Shown one piece after another: positions 27,532 through 36,283 of a stretch of DNA of 64,000 bases. The translations under genes were made by a program, and so were the position numbers. The stretch lies in the NCBI RefSeq assembly GCF_024171785.1, contig NZ_JAMTCK010000017.1:124001-188000 (forward strand). The letters are read 5' to 3'. Position 1 is the first letter of the stretch, and each line of letters opens with the position of its first letter. The stretch is from Goodfellowiella coeruleoviolacea (GTDB lineage Bacteria > Actinomycetota > Actinomycetes > Mycobacteriales > Pseudonocardiaceae). The notes under the pieces were generated by a model. It ran no database searches, was not told the origin of the DNA, and was given only the letters and a program-made list of their open reading frames with translations.

Positions 27532-29460
27532 ATGAGTACCGAGGGCGAATCGGCCGGCAGTCAGGTCGAGGGCCAGGTCGACAGCCGGGTCGGCGACCGG
27601 GACGAGCCCGGCCGCGCGGCGCGCGCGGGGTCGAGCTGGGCGTCGCTGCGCCGGCTCGGCCCCTACCTGCCGCTGCGCCCGATCGGCTGGCGGCTCATCG
27701 CCGCGGTGCTGTCCGCCCTGCTGGCCACGCTCTGCGGGCTCGGCATCCCGCTGGTCACCCAGCGCATCGTGGACGGCCCGATCGCCACCGGCGACCTGGC
27801 CGCGCTGTCCTGGCTGATCGGCGGTGTGCTCGCGCTCGGCGTTGGCGAGGCCGGCCTGTTCTACGCCCGCCGCCGGCTGGTCAGCCGGCCCGCGTCGGTG
27901 GTCGAGGCGAACATGCGGGCCGACCTGTACCGGCACCTGCAGGGGCTGCCGATCGCCTTCCACGACCGGTGGCAGTCCGGCCAGCTGCTCTCCCGCGCGG
28001 TCAACGACCTGGCCACGGTCCGCCGGTTCCTCGCGTTCGCCCTGATCTACCTGGTGGTCAACTCGCTGGCGCTGCTCGCCGGGCTGGGCGTGCTGTTCGC
28101 GCTGTCCCCGCTGCTCGGCCTGGTGGTGCTGGCCTGCAGCACGCCGCTGGTGGTCATCTCCTACGTCTTCGAGACCAGGTTCAAGACGGTCGCCAGGCTG
28201 GCCCAGGACCAGGACGGCGACCTCACCACCACGGTCGAGGAGTCGGTGCTGGGCATCCGGGTGCTCAAGGCGTTCGGCCGGGGCCCCGAGCTGGTCCGCC
28301 GCTACCTGGTCCAGGCGCGCCAGCTGCGCGGCACCGAGCTGCGCAAGGTGCGGATCATCGCCTTCCTGTGGGCCGCGCTGGTGGCCCTGCCCGAACTGGC
28401 CATCGCCGGCCAGCTGGCCGTGGGCGGGTTCGCCGTGGCCGGCGGCACGCTCACGGTCGGCACCCTGGTCGCGGCCGTCACCATCACCTCCTACCTGGTC
28501 TGGCCGATGGGTTCGATCGGCTGGCTGCTCTCCGAGACCAACCAGGCCGCCACCGCGTGCGACCGGTACTGGGAGGCGCGCGACGCCGAACGCACCATCG
28601 TCGACCCGCCTCGGCCGGTGGCGCTGCCCGAGCCGGTGCGCGGCCACGTGCGCTTCGAGGGCGTGCGCTTCGGCTACCCCGGTGCCGACCGCGAGGTGCT
28701 GCGCGGCATCGACCTGGAGTTGCGGCCCGGCGAGACGGTGGCCCTGGTCGGCGCCACCGGTTCGGGCAAGACCACGCTGACCATGCTGGTGCCCAGGCTG
28801 GCCGACGTGACCGGCGGGCGGATCACCGTCGACGGGGTGGACGTGCGCGACCTGCGCCTGGCCGACCTGCGCCGGGTGGTGGCCACCGCGTTCGAGGAGC
28901 CGGTGCTGTTCTCGGCGAGCGTGACCGAGAACGTGGCCCTCGGCGCGCCGGGGATCAGCGACGACCAGGTGCACCAGGCCCTGCGGGTGGCCAGGGCCGA
29001 CGAGTTCGTCGCCGAGCTGCCCTGGGGCGCGGCCACCCGCATCGGTGAGCAGGGCCTGTCCCTGTCCGGCGGCCAGCGCCAACGGCTCGCCCTGGCCAGG
29101 GCGGTCGCCGGGCAGCCGGCCGTGCTGGTCCTGGACGACCCGCTGTCCGCTTTGGACGTGCACACCGAGGCCGAGGTGGAGGCGGCGCTGCGCCGCGTGC
29201 TGCGCGGGGTGACCGCGCTGGTGGTCGCGCACCGGCCGAGCACGGTGCAGCTCGCCGACCGGGTCGCCGTGCTGGTGGACGGCCGGATCGCGGCCATCGG
29301 CACCCACCGCGACCTGCTGGCCACCAACGCCGCCTACCGCCACCTGCTGGCCACTGACCTGTCCCCCGCTGAGCTGTCCCCCGCTGGCCCGTCCCCCACC
29401 GAACTGTCCCCCGCGGGTTCGGGCGAGAACCTGGAGACCACGGAGGTGGCGGCGCAGTGA
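27532..29460 (+). CDS. ABC exporter half-transporter with degenerate ATP site (subunit 1)
   Basis: A 642-residue protein: six transmembrane helices (about residues 50-340) then an ATPase. Walker A GATGSGKTT near residue 408, signature LSLSGGQRQRLALARA near 511, Walker B VLVLDDPLSALD near 533, H-loop AHRPSTV. The catalytic Glu after Walker B is Asp (LDDPLS), and the Q-loop region is FEEPVLFS, not QDPVLFS. These are the marks of the degenerate partner in heterodimeric exporters like TM287/288 and BmrCD. The C-tail has repeats of LSPAELSPAG. ATG 27532 has GGAGGGGG upstream. Confidence 0.94.
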   Translation: MSTEGESAGSQVEGQVDSRVGDRDEPGRAARAGSSWASLRRLGPYLPLRPIGWRLIAAVLSALLATLCGLGIPLVTQRIVDGPIATGDLAALSWLIGGVLALGVGEAGLFYARRRLVSRPASVVEANMRADLYRHLQGLPIAFHDRWQSGQLLSRAVNDLATVRRFLAFALIYLVVNSLALLAGLGVLFALSPLLGLVVLACSTPLVVISYVFETRFKTVARLAQDQDGDLTTTVEESVLGIRVLKAFGRGPELVRRYLVQARQLRGTELRKVRIIAFLWAALVALPELAIAGQLAVGGFAVAGGTLTVGTLVAAVTITSYLVWPMGSIGWLLSETNQAATACDRYWEARDAERTIVDPPRPVALPEPVRGHVRFEGVRFGYPGADREVLRGIDLELRPGETVALVGATGSGKTTLTMLVPRLADVTGGRITVDGVDVRDLRLADLRRVVATAFEEPVLFSASVTENVALGAPGISDDQVHQALRVARADEFVAELPWGAATRIGEQGLSLSGGQRQRLALARAVAGQPAVLVLDDPLSALDVHTEAEVEAALRRVLRGVTALVVAHRPSTVQLADRVAVLVDGRIAAIGTHRDLLATNAAYRHLLATDLSPAELSPAGPSPTELSPAGSGENLETTEVAAQ

Positions 29461-31415
29461 CCCAGATCCAGTCGACGCCGGCCCCGACCCCGGCCCCGAC
29501 CACGGCACCGGCTGCCGGCACCGCGCCGACCGGGGACGAGTCCTGGCGCGGGGTGGCCGCCGAGGACGTCGAGGAACTCGACCGGAGCACCGGGCTGAAG
29601 CTCCAGGCCCGGTCCCGCCGGCTGCTGGGCTCGCTGCTGCGCCCGCACCTGTGGCGGGCGCTGCTGGCCGTGGTCATCGTGCTCGCGGAGAGCCTGAGCA
29701 GCCTGCTCGGCCCGCTGCTCATCGCCGCGGCCATCGACCAGGGCGTGCCAGCGGCCCTTGCCGGGCGGTCGGCGCCGCTGGCCTGGTGCGTCGGCGGCTA
29801 CCTCGGCTCGGGGCTGCTGGCCGCGCTGCTGCGCTACGCGTTCATCCGGCTGTCCGGCCGGATCGGCCAGGACCTCCTGCTCGACCTGCGGCAACGCGTG
29901 TTCCGGCACGCCCAGAAGCTGTCCGTGTCCTTCCACGAGTCCTACACCTCGGGCAAGGTCGTCTCCCGGCTCACCACCGACGTGGACTCGCTCAACGACC
30001 TGCTCGACATGGGCCTGGACGGGTTCCTCAGCTCGGTCATCTCCATCGTCGGCATCATCGGCCTGCTGCTCTGGCTCGACCTGCCGACCGCGCTGATCGT
30101 GCTGGCCGGGTTCCTCCCGCTGGTGCTGCTGGCCAGGTGGTTCCAGGACCGCTCGCGGCGGGCCTACCGGGGCACCCGGGGTGCGGTGGCCAAGATCATC
30201 GTGCAGTTCGTGGAGACCATGAACGGGATGCGCGCGGTGCAGGCGTTCCGCCGGGAGGCCCGCAACCAGACCATCCTGACCGACCTCAACCACCAGTACC
30301 GCGACGCCAACATCACCGCCATGACCGCGGTCGCCAGGTTCACCGGGGGCGTCCGACTGACCGGCAACATCTCCCTGGTCGTCGTGCTGGCCGTGGGCGC
30401 GTGGCGGGTCACCGCCGGCACCCTCGACGTGGGCGTGCTGGCCGCGTTCACCCTGTACCTGCGCAAGTTCTACGACCCGTTCGACCACCTGGCCATGTTC
30501 CTCAACTCCTACTCGGCGGCGGCCGCCGCGCTGGAGAAGATCTCCGGGGTGCTCGAAGAGGTGCCGAGCGTGCCCGAGCCGGTCCGCCCGGTGCCGCTAC
30601 CAGCGCGGACAGCTGGCACAGCCCACCCAGGCACAGGCACAGCCGGCACAGGCACAGCCGGCACAGCCGGGCCGGGTCGCGGTGAGGTCCGGTTCAGCCG
30701 GGTGCTGTTCCGCTACTCACCGGACACCCCGGTGGTGCTGCCGCCGCTCGACCTGCACGTGCCCGCCGGGCAGACCGTGGCCCTGGTCGGCGCCACCGGC
30801 GCGGGCAAGTCCACCCTGGTCAAGCTGGCCGCGCGGTTCTACGACCCGACCGAGGGCGCGGTCACCCTGGACGGGGTCGACCTGCGCGAGGTGGCCGAGG
30901 CCGAGCTGCGCCGGGCCGTGGTCATGGTCACCCAGGAGAACTTCCTGTTCTCCGGTTCGGTGGCGGACAACATCGCGCTCGGCCGCCCCTCGGCCAGTCG
31001 GGCCGAGGTGGAGGCGGCAGCCGCGGCCGTGGGCGCGCACGAGTTCATCGCCGCGCTGCCGCACGGCTACGACACCGACGTGCGCAAGCGCGGCGGTCGG
31101 CTGTCCGCCGGGCAGCGCCAGCTCGTCGCGTTCGCCAGGGCGTTCCTGGCCGACCCGAGCGTGCTGGTGCTGGACGAGGCCACCTCCAGCCTGGACGTGC
31201 CCACCGAGCGCGCGGTGCAGTCGGCCCTGGAAACCGTGCTGGCCGACCGCACCGCCATGATCATCGCGCACCGCCTGTCCACCGTCCTGATCGCCGACCG
31301 CGTCCTGGTCGTCCACAACGGACAGATCGTTGAGGACGGTTCACCCCGGGAGCTGATCGACAGCCAGGGCCGGTTCGCCGCACTGCACCGGGCCTGGCTG
31401 GACTCGCTGGCCTGA
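29457..31415 (+). CDS. ABC exporter half-transporter with intact catalytic Glu (subunit 2)
   Basis: A 652-residue partner. After six transmembrane helices, Walker A GATGAGKST lies near residue 446, Q-loop VMVTQENFLF, signature RLSAGQRQLVAFARA near 548, Walker B LVLDEATSSLD near 571 with intact Glu, and IIAHRLST H-loop. Its slightly altered signature LSAGQ would face the degenerate Walker site of subunit 1, while its Glu site faces the canonical LSGGQ of subunit 1: the expected asymmetric heterodimer. GTG 29457 overlaps the subunit 1 stop (GTGA). A Gly/Thr/Ala repeat linker precedes the ATPase. Confidence 0.95.
   Translation: MTQIQSTPAPTPAPTTAPAAGTAPTGDESWRGVAAEDVEELDRSTGLKLQARSRRLLGSLLRPHLWRALLAVVIVLAESLSSLLGPLLIAAAIDQGVPAALAGRSAPLAWCVGGYLGSGLLAALLRYAFIRLSGRIGQDLLLDLRQRVFRHAQKLSVSFHESYTSGKVVSRLTTDVDSLNDLLDMGLDGFLSSVISIVGIIGLLLWLDLPTALIVLAGFLPLVLLARWFQDRSRRAYRGTRGAVAKIIVQFVETMNGMRAVQAFRREARNQTILTDLNHQYRDANITAMTAVARFTGGVRLTGNISLVVVLAVGAWRVTAGTLDVGVLAAFTLYLRKFYDPFDHLAMFLNSYSAAAAALEKISGVLEEVPSVPEPVRPVPLPARTAGTAHPGTGTAGTGTAGTAGPGRGEVRFSRVLFRYSPDTPVVLPPLDLHVPAGQTVALVGATGAGKSTLVKLAARFYDPTEGAVTLDGVDLREVAEAELRRAVVMVTQENFLFSGSVADNIALGRPSASRAEVEAAAAAVGAHEFIAALPHGYDTDVRKRGGRLSAGQRQLVAFARAFLADPSVLVLDEATSSLDVPTERAVQSALETVLADRTAMIIAHRLSTVLIADRVLVVHNGQIVEDGSPRELIDSQGRFAALHRAWLDSLA
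30610..30670 (+). repeat. GGCACAGCC-type tandem repeats encoding the linker of ABC subunit 2
   Basis: Imperfect copies of GGCACAGGCACAGCC encode a Gly-Thr-Ala-Gly-rich linker before the ATPase domain, absent from subunit 1. Confidence 0.7.
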
Positions 31416-31428
31416 GGAGGTGCTCGAC

Positions 31429-31986
31429 ATGGGAGTGACCGTTCGGGTGCGGGACCTGGTTCCCGCCGACGAGCCCGCGGTGCTGCACCTGTTCGCGTCG
31501 TGCGCGGACTGGTTCACCGCGGCGACCGGCCAGCCGTCCGGGCCGGGCGACGTGCAGAGCCTGTACTACGCGCTGCCACCCGGCTGCGATCCCGATCAGA
31601 AGCGGCTGCTCGTCCTGGAGGTCCACGGCGAGGTCGTCGGCTGTGTCGACGCCGTCGTCGGCCACCCGGACGACCGGAGCTGCGCGGTCGGGTGCTACCT
31701 GGTCGCGCCCGAGTGGCGGCGACAGGGCATCGGCGGTGCCGTGGCGCGGGCGCTGATCGAGCGAACACCCGGCATCGACCGGGTCACCGCCACCCTCGCG
31801 CCCGACTGGGTGCCGGGCGCGGAGTTCCTGCGCTCCCTCGGGTTCCGGATCGCCGACGCGGGCGGCGTGAGCGTGGGCAACCGGAACGCCGCCGCCGTGG
31901 AGCGGGCGAGCCGGCGCGCGGAGCTGGACGTCCGGTCGCTCCGGCCGGACAGCGGCCAGCGAGTGCACGTCGACGTGGTCGGCTGA
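31429..31986 (+). CDS. GNAT-family N-acetyltransferase
   Basis: A 185-residue acetyltransferase. The acetyl-CoA-binding motif A is CYLVAPEWRRQGIGGAVARALIER (Arg/Gln-X-X-Gly-X-Gly/Ala, about residues 88-110), followed by DWVPGAEFLRSLGFR of motif B. ATG 31429 has AGGAGGTG about 6 nt upstream, immediately after the ABC subunit 2 stop, so it is probably the third gene of that operon. Acceptor unknown. Confidence 0.87.
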   Translation: MGVTVRVRDLVPADEPAVLHLFASCADWFTAATGQPSGPGDVQSLYYALPPGCDPDQKRLLVLEVHGEVVGCVDAVVGHPDDRSCAVGCYLVAPEWRRQGIGGAVARALIERTPGIDRVTATLAPDWVPGAEFLRSLGFRIADAGGVSVGNRNAAAVERASRRAELDVRSLRPDSGQRVHVDVVG

Positions 31987-32019
31987 CCGGGCCCGACCCC
32001 ACTGGACCGGGGACGGAGG

Positions 32020-32580
32020 TCAGCGTTCGCGCCAGGCGAGCGGCGACACGCTGACGGCCGCCTCGGCGACCCGCTGGGCGGCCCGGGTCCGCAGCCCCGC
32101 GCGGGCCGAGTCGATCCAGCCGTCGACCCGGCGCACGCCAACGTCGCGGTACTCGACGGCCTGGAGCAGCATCTCCAGCTTGTCGGCGTCCTTGGCGCAC
32201 AACGCTTCCGGGGTCAGCCGCGACTCGTACTCGTCGACGGCTCCACGGATCACCTCCCGGGACCGTTCGGGCAGCTGGTCGGTCTGGTCGGCGGTGATCT
32301 GCCTGGCCTCGGGCTTGGTCAGGTAGTCGGTGGCGGTGTGCGGCAGGTCGCCGGTCCGCGTCTCCTGGCTGTCGTGCCACAGCGCGAGGAACGCGGCCCT
32401 GGCCGGATCGGCCCCCTCCTCGGCCGCGAGGATCGCGGCCAACTGGGCGACCCGCATGGTGTGCTCGGCGACGGACTCGGGATCGCGCACGCCCACGTGC
32501 CACCAACCGGTGCGCCGCACGCGTTTCAACACCCCGAGTTCGTAGCCGAAGGCGGCGATCGCCGCGGCGTCGTCCGGCAC
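32020..32580 (-). CDS. HD-domain phosphohydrolase, YfbR-like
   Basis: A 186-residue protein with the HD metal sites: VAEHTMRVAQLAAILA (His), FLALWHDSQETRTGDLPHT (His-Asp) and KDADKLEMLLQAVEYRD near the C-terminus. This arrangement matches HD_3 5'-deoxynucleotidase-like (YfbR) proteins that dephosphorylate dNMPs. GTG 32580 has GGGAGGAC 6 nt upstream; the longer open frame further 5' is not conserved-looking. It converges with the GNAT gene. Confidence 0.88.
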   Translation of the reverse strand: MPDDAAAIAAFGYELGVLKRVRRTGWWHVGVRDPESVAEHTMRVAQLAAILAAEEGADPARAAFLALWHDSQETRTGDLPHTATDYLTKPEARQITADQTDQLPERSREVIRGAVDEYESRLTPEALCAKDADKLEMLLQAVEYRDVGVRRVDGWIDSARAGLRTRAAQRVAEAAVSVSPLAWRER

Positions 32581-32730
32581 GTGTCCTCCCCGTCGGTTGG
32601 CGATGCGCAGCGCGCACCGCACGCCCGGCAAGTTGAGCACGTCCGGTTCGGCGGAGGACGAGCAGGTTCGGTTCACCGCTGAAACGCCACCGTGGTTCGC
32701 GGGCAACCAGAGTCCGTGCGGACAACACCG

Positions 32731-33315
32731 ATGATCGCGCCCACGGCGCGCGCGGAGGGGGCGGGCTTGGGCGGTCTTGACGGTCCGGAGTCGCTGGTCG
32801 AGCTGTACGACGCCCACGCGGCCCAGTTGTACAACTACGTGGTCCGCCGGGCCGGCCCAGCCGTGGCCGACGACCTGGTGTCCGAGACGTTCCTGATCGT
32901 CTGGGCACAGCGGGCCCGCTTCGACCAGACCCGGGCCAGCGCCAAGAGCTGGCTGTTCGGCGTGGCCACGAACCTGCTGCGCAGGCACTTCCGCGCCGAG
33001 GCCCGGCGGCTGGACGCCTGGACCAGGGAGCTGGCCAGGCAGATCCACGTCGAGGACGTGGGCGCACGGGCCAGTTCGGCGGCGGACGCCGACGCGCTGG
33101 CCGGGGAGCTGGCCGAGGAACTGGCCAAGCTGCGCACCGAGGAACGCGAAGCCCTGCTGCTGGTCGCCTGGGGCGACCTCGGACCGAGCGAGATCGCCGA
33201 AGCCATGGGGGTGCCTGCGGCGACCGTGCGCACCTGGCTGCACCGGGCCAGGAGCCGGTTGCGCAACCGGGCCGCGGCGACCACGACGGCACGGACGACA
33301 CGGAGTGAACGATGA
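32731..33315 (+). CDS. ECF RNA polymerase sigma factor
   Basis: About 194 residues. Region 2 runs ESLVELYDAHAAQLYNYVVRR to SAKSWLFGVATNLLRRHFR; region 4 LRTEEREALLLVAWGDLGPSEIAEAMGVPAATVRTWLHRAR. No C-terminal extension. Start codon is uncertain: ATG 32731, GTG 32716 and GTG 32692 are in frame, none with a strong ribosome site; the ATG leaves the conserved domain intact. It overlaps the next gene by 4 nt, so the two form a regulatory pair. Confidence 0.9.
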   Translation: MIAPTARAEGAGLGGLDGPESLVELYDAHAAQLYNYVVRRAGPAVADDLVSETFLIVWAQRARFDQTRASAKSWLFGVATNLLRRHFRAEARRLDAWTRELARQIHVEDVGARASSAADADALAGELAEELAKLRTEEREALLLVAWGDLGPSEIAEAMGVPAATVRTWLHRARSRLRNRAAATTTARTTRSER

Positions 33316-34451
33316 CGAGTGACCACCAGGACAGCGGCCCCGATCTCGTTTCCCGCCTCGAACTCGACGCGCGGGTTGACGCGGCCCTGCAACGAATCCA
33401 CGCCGATGACGCGGCCGGCAACGCCGAGCGGGTGCGGGCCGGTCGGGACCGGCTCGTCGCCGCACTGGCCACCAGCCAGCCGACCCAGCTCCCCATCCCG
33501 TCGCGTCGGCGTGGCCGACGGGCACCTCGAATCCTGGCCGGCGCGGCGGCCGCGGTCGCGCTGGCCGGTGCGCTGCTCGCGGTCCAGGCACTGGGCGGCG
33601 CGAGCCTGCAGCCAGCCGCCTCGGCCGCCGCGGTGACCACGCTGAACCAGGCCGCCGCCCTGACCGTGCACGCGGCCGACGCGCCACTGGCTCCCGGGCA
33701 GTTCCGGTACGTGGCGACGCGTCAGGTCAGCACGGTCCAGTTCACCGGGCCGGGCGCGTCCGACTGCGCCTACCAGCAGGAAACCCTCGTCGAGGTGTGG
33801 ATCCCCGACAACCCGGACCAGGAGTGGTTGGAACGCCGCACCGAGCCGAACGAGCGCACCTGGGTCAGCTGCTCGCAGCAGGACGGCGACGCCACCGGCC
33901 ACCCACTGCCAACACACCCCCAGGTCACCGAGCGGCGCGCCGCCAAGGGGCACTTCACCGGGGAGTTCGTCGGCCGGGAGAACGGCGGCGACATCCCCCT
34001 GCCCGAACCGGGTTTCGACAACCCCACGGCCGACTTCCTCGCCAGCCTGCCGCGCGATCCCCAGGAGCTGTACCAGGCGATCCACGACTTCGTTCGCCAG
34101 AACGGGAACCAGGCGCGGCCCGATCTCGTGTTCGGTGCGGTCCAGTCGCTGCTGGCCACCGGTCTCGCCCCGGCCGACCTGCGGGCCGCGCTGTACCAGG
34201 CGGCCACCTACATCCCGGGCGTCGACGTCGTGGACAACGCGGTGAACCTGGACGGTCGGCAGGGCACGGCCATCGGCATCACCAGGAACGCCGTCGTTCA
34301 GGAACAGCTGATCCTGGATCCGGCCAACGGGGACTTCATCGGCGAGCGCTCCGTGGTGACCGCCGAGGACCACGGTGTCCCAGCGGGCACGCGGCACTCC
34401 ACGGCGGTGCGCACCAGCGTGGTGGACGCGCTCGGCGCCACGCCGCGGTAG
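33312..34451 (+). CDS. CU044_5270-family membrane-anchored protein, ECF sigma partner
   Basis: A 379-residue protein with a roughly 65-residue charged cytosolic N-terminus, one transmembrane helix near residue 75 (RILAGAAAAVALAGALLAVQAL) and a large external domain, topologically like an anti-sigma factor. I recognise it as the family annotated CU044_5270 that commonly follows ECF sigma genes; its molecular role is not established. ATG 33312 overlaps the sigma stop. The outer domain contains FRYVATRQVSTVQF and QGTAIGITRN segments. Anti-sigma function is inference. Confidence 0.8.
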   Translation: MTSDHQDSGPDLVSRLELDARVDAALQRIHADDAAGNAERVRAGRDRLVAALATSQPTQLPIPSRRRGRRAPRILAGAAAAVALAGALLAVQALGGASLQPAASAAAVTTLNQAAALTVHAADAPLAPGQFRYVATRQVSTVQFTGPGASDCAYQQETLVEVWIPDNPDQEWLERRTEPNERTWVSCSQQDGDATGHPLPTHPQVTERRAAKGHFTGEFVGRENGGDIPLPEPGFDNPTADFLASLPRDPQELYQAIHDFVRQNGNQARPDLVFGAVQSLLATGLAPADLRAALYQAATYIPGVDVVDNAVNLDGRQGTAIGITRNAVVQEQLILDPANGDFIGERSVVTAEDHGVPAGTRHSTAVRTSVVDALGATPR

Positions 34452-34676
34452 TCGCTGGGACGTCCACTCAGGACAGACCGGGTGCGACCCGGCGCCGCGG
34501 TCGTTGGTCTGATCGTGGTTCTTCCCGGCACTGGATCGAGTGATTGCCGGCCTCGGACGGGTGGTACTGCGGGTCAGCGGCTGGTGGAAGCACGCCTGCT
34601 CCCGTTAGGCAAGTCGTGGGCTGCGAGCCCGGCGCCGGGCGCGGCGACGCCCGGCGCGACGCACTGCCACACGACA

Positions 34677-34705
34677 CAGCAGTGTCCCGAACAGCAGTGT
34701 CCCGA
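34677..34705. repeat. Direct repeat CAGCAGTGTCCCGA upstream of the lectin gene
   Basis: Two identical 14-mers start at 34677 and 34692 (15-bp period). Overlapping the first is the inverted repeat GACAC-N4-GTGTC (34673-34686). It lies 23-51 bp before ATG 34728, where an operator would act. Confidence 0.6.
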
Positions 34706-34727
34706 CGGAACAACACAAGGGAGCACG

Positions 34728-35231
34728 ATGCCACGCGTTCGCACGTTGCTGGCCATGACCGGTGCCGCCGTCCTCGGCGTCGCGATGTTGGGGGGTCCGT
34801 CAGCTCAGGCGGCCGACGCCGACATGACGTACCAGGTGATCGCGAACGTCTTCGATCCCAGCCAGGTGCTCGACGCCAGGGCTGAGGGCACCGAATCCGG
34901 CACCGAGATCTGGACCTACTCGCACCACAGTGGACAGAACCAGCTCTGGTCGCTGCAGAGCTGGCCCAACGGCACGGTGGGCATTGTCGGCAAGCAGAGC
35001 GGCAGATGCATCACCCCGACCGGCCCGGGCGGCGGCCTGGTGCTGCGGGACTGCGAGCCGTACCAGCGCACCCAGCGGTGGTACCGGATCTACCGCCCGG
35101 ACGGGTCGATCACCTTTGAGAACGACCTGCTGCCCGGCCAGTGCCTCGCCCTCGGCCAGTACAACAACCGGGCGGTGCTCGCCTACTGCGACGGCTACGA
35201 CACGCAGAACTGGCGCGTCCGCTCCGCCTGA
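34728..35231 (+). CDS. Secreted ricin-type beta-trefoil (RICIN) lectin
   Basis: A 167-residue protein with a Sec signal peptide (Arg-rich start, hydrophobic LLAMTGAAVLGVAMLGG, cleavage after SAQA near residue 28). The mature part is one beta-trefoil with carbohydrate-binding repeats: SHHSGQNQLWSLQ, KQSGRCITPTGPGGGLVLRDC, RTQRWYRI, GQCLALGQYNNRAVLAYC, DTQNWRV. Gln-X-Trp motifs recur. No catalytic domain, so it probably binds wall or plant polysaccharide outside the cell. ATG 34728 has AAGGGAG 6 nt upstream. Confidence 0.92.
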   Translation: MPRVRTLLAMTGAAVLGVAMLGGPSAQAADADMTYQVIANVFDPSQVLDARAEGTESGTEIWTYSHHSGQNQLWSLQSWPNGTVGIVGKQSGRCITPTGPGGGLVLRDCEPYQRTQRWYRIYRPDGSITFENDLLPGQCLALGQYNNRAVLAYCDGYDTQNWRVRSA

Positions 35232-35262
35232 CGTCAGGCGGTAGCCGGCTGAACCCGCGTGT

Positions 35263-35298
35263 TGGCCGGCCGGTCGGCGGAGCGCGCCCGGCCGGCCA
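35263..35298. terminator. Bidirectional hairpin between lectin and DUF2537-like genes
   Basis: TGGCCGGCCGG pairs perfectly with CCGGCCGGCCA around a 14-nt loop, between two convergent genes (stops at 35231 and 35347). Confidence 0.65.
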
Positions 35299-35346
35299 GC
35301 ACGACCGGGGTGCCGGTGGCCGCCGCGGCCGGGCGCGGCCAGCGGG

Positions 35347-36075
35347 TCAGAGCAGCGAGAGCAGCAGGCCCAGCCAGGCCAGGGCCACCCCGGCGGTCAC
35401 GCCGTAGGACACCCAGCGCCACACCGGGACCCGGCGGGCCAACCACACCGACGGCGCGATGCCGCCGACCACCAGCACGTTGGCCACCAGGGCGAGCAGC
35501 ACGCTGGTCTCGGCCAGGCCGACCGAGAGCGCCACGATGGTCAGCACCACGATCACGGCGACGAACGCGCTCACGGTGAGCCCGGTCCCCCAGGGGGTGG
35601 GCTCCGCCGGTTGGGTGACCGCCCAGGCCCCGGCCGGCGGCTGGCCCGACGCGGCGTCCTCGGCCCCCGCTTCGGCCGCACCACCACCGGCGGTGCCGGT
35701 CGGCTGGTCGGCGGACCGGTCCGCGTGGCCAGGCTGGTCCGGGCGGTCCGGCCGGGGGCGGTCCGGGGTGGGCGTGGCTGGCGGCACCTCGACCACGGCC
35801 ACCTCACCGTTCATCGGGTTGGTGTAGGCGACCGGGGTGCGCATCACCTCGGCCACCCGGCTGGCGAGCTGCCGGCCCCGCCGGCCCACCAGCGCGCCGG
35901 CCGTGCCCTCGGCGGCCTGACCCGCCCGGCGCACCGCCTCGGCCACCTTGGCCCACTCGTGCAGGGCGTCCACCAACCCGGAACCCAGTGGCAGGCTGCG
36001 CGGGTCGACCTCGTGTACCTCCGAGCCGCTCCGCCCCGCCAGCACGGCGCGTCCACCCTTGGCCCGCAGTTCCAC
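35347..36075 (-). CDS. DUF2537-like membrane protein
   Basis: A 242-residue protein. A conserved N-terminal soluble part (VELRAKGGRAVLAGR, EVDPRSLPLGSGLVDALHEWAK, GRRGRQLASRVAEVMRTPVAYTNPMNGEVAVVE) precedes a Pro/Asp-rich disordered stretch and C-terminal transmembrane helices. From memory it resembles the actinobacterial DUF2537 family, represented by M. tuberculosis Rv0882. GTG 36075 has GGGGAG 9 nt upstream. It sits just 3' of a SpoU methyltransferase gene, as Rv0882 and Rv0881 are neighbours. Function unknown. Confidence 0.75.
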   Translation of the reverse strand: MELRAKGGRAVLAGRSGSEVHEVDPRSLPLGSGLVDALHEWAKVAEAVRRAGQAAEGTAGALVGRRGRQLASRVAEVMRTPVAYTNPMNGEVAVVEVPPATPTPDRPRPDRPDQPGHADRSADQPTGTAGGGAAEAGAEDAASGQPPAGAWAVTQPAEPTPWGTGLTVSAFVAVIVVLTIVALSVGLAETSVLLALVANVLVVGGIAPSVWLARRVPVWRWVSYGVTAGVALAWLGLLLSLL

Positions 36076-36283
36076 GGCGCTGTTCTCCCCTTCTGGTCGG
36101 CCAGTCCGATCGGCCTGGCTCCACTGCCAGCGTCGCCGCTGGTCGGCGCGCGGTCGGTGCGCGCACGGCCGGCGCCGCCGCGGCGATCTCCTGACCGGGT
36201 GCCCACCCACCCGCGCGCGAACCCCGTGCCTCGAACGTAGCGCGTTGGGCCAGGTGGGTCAGCCGCAGCCGCCGGTTGGTGGG

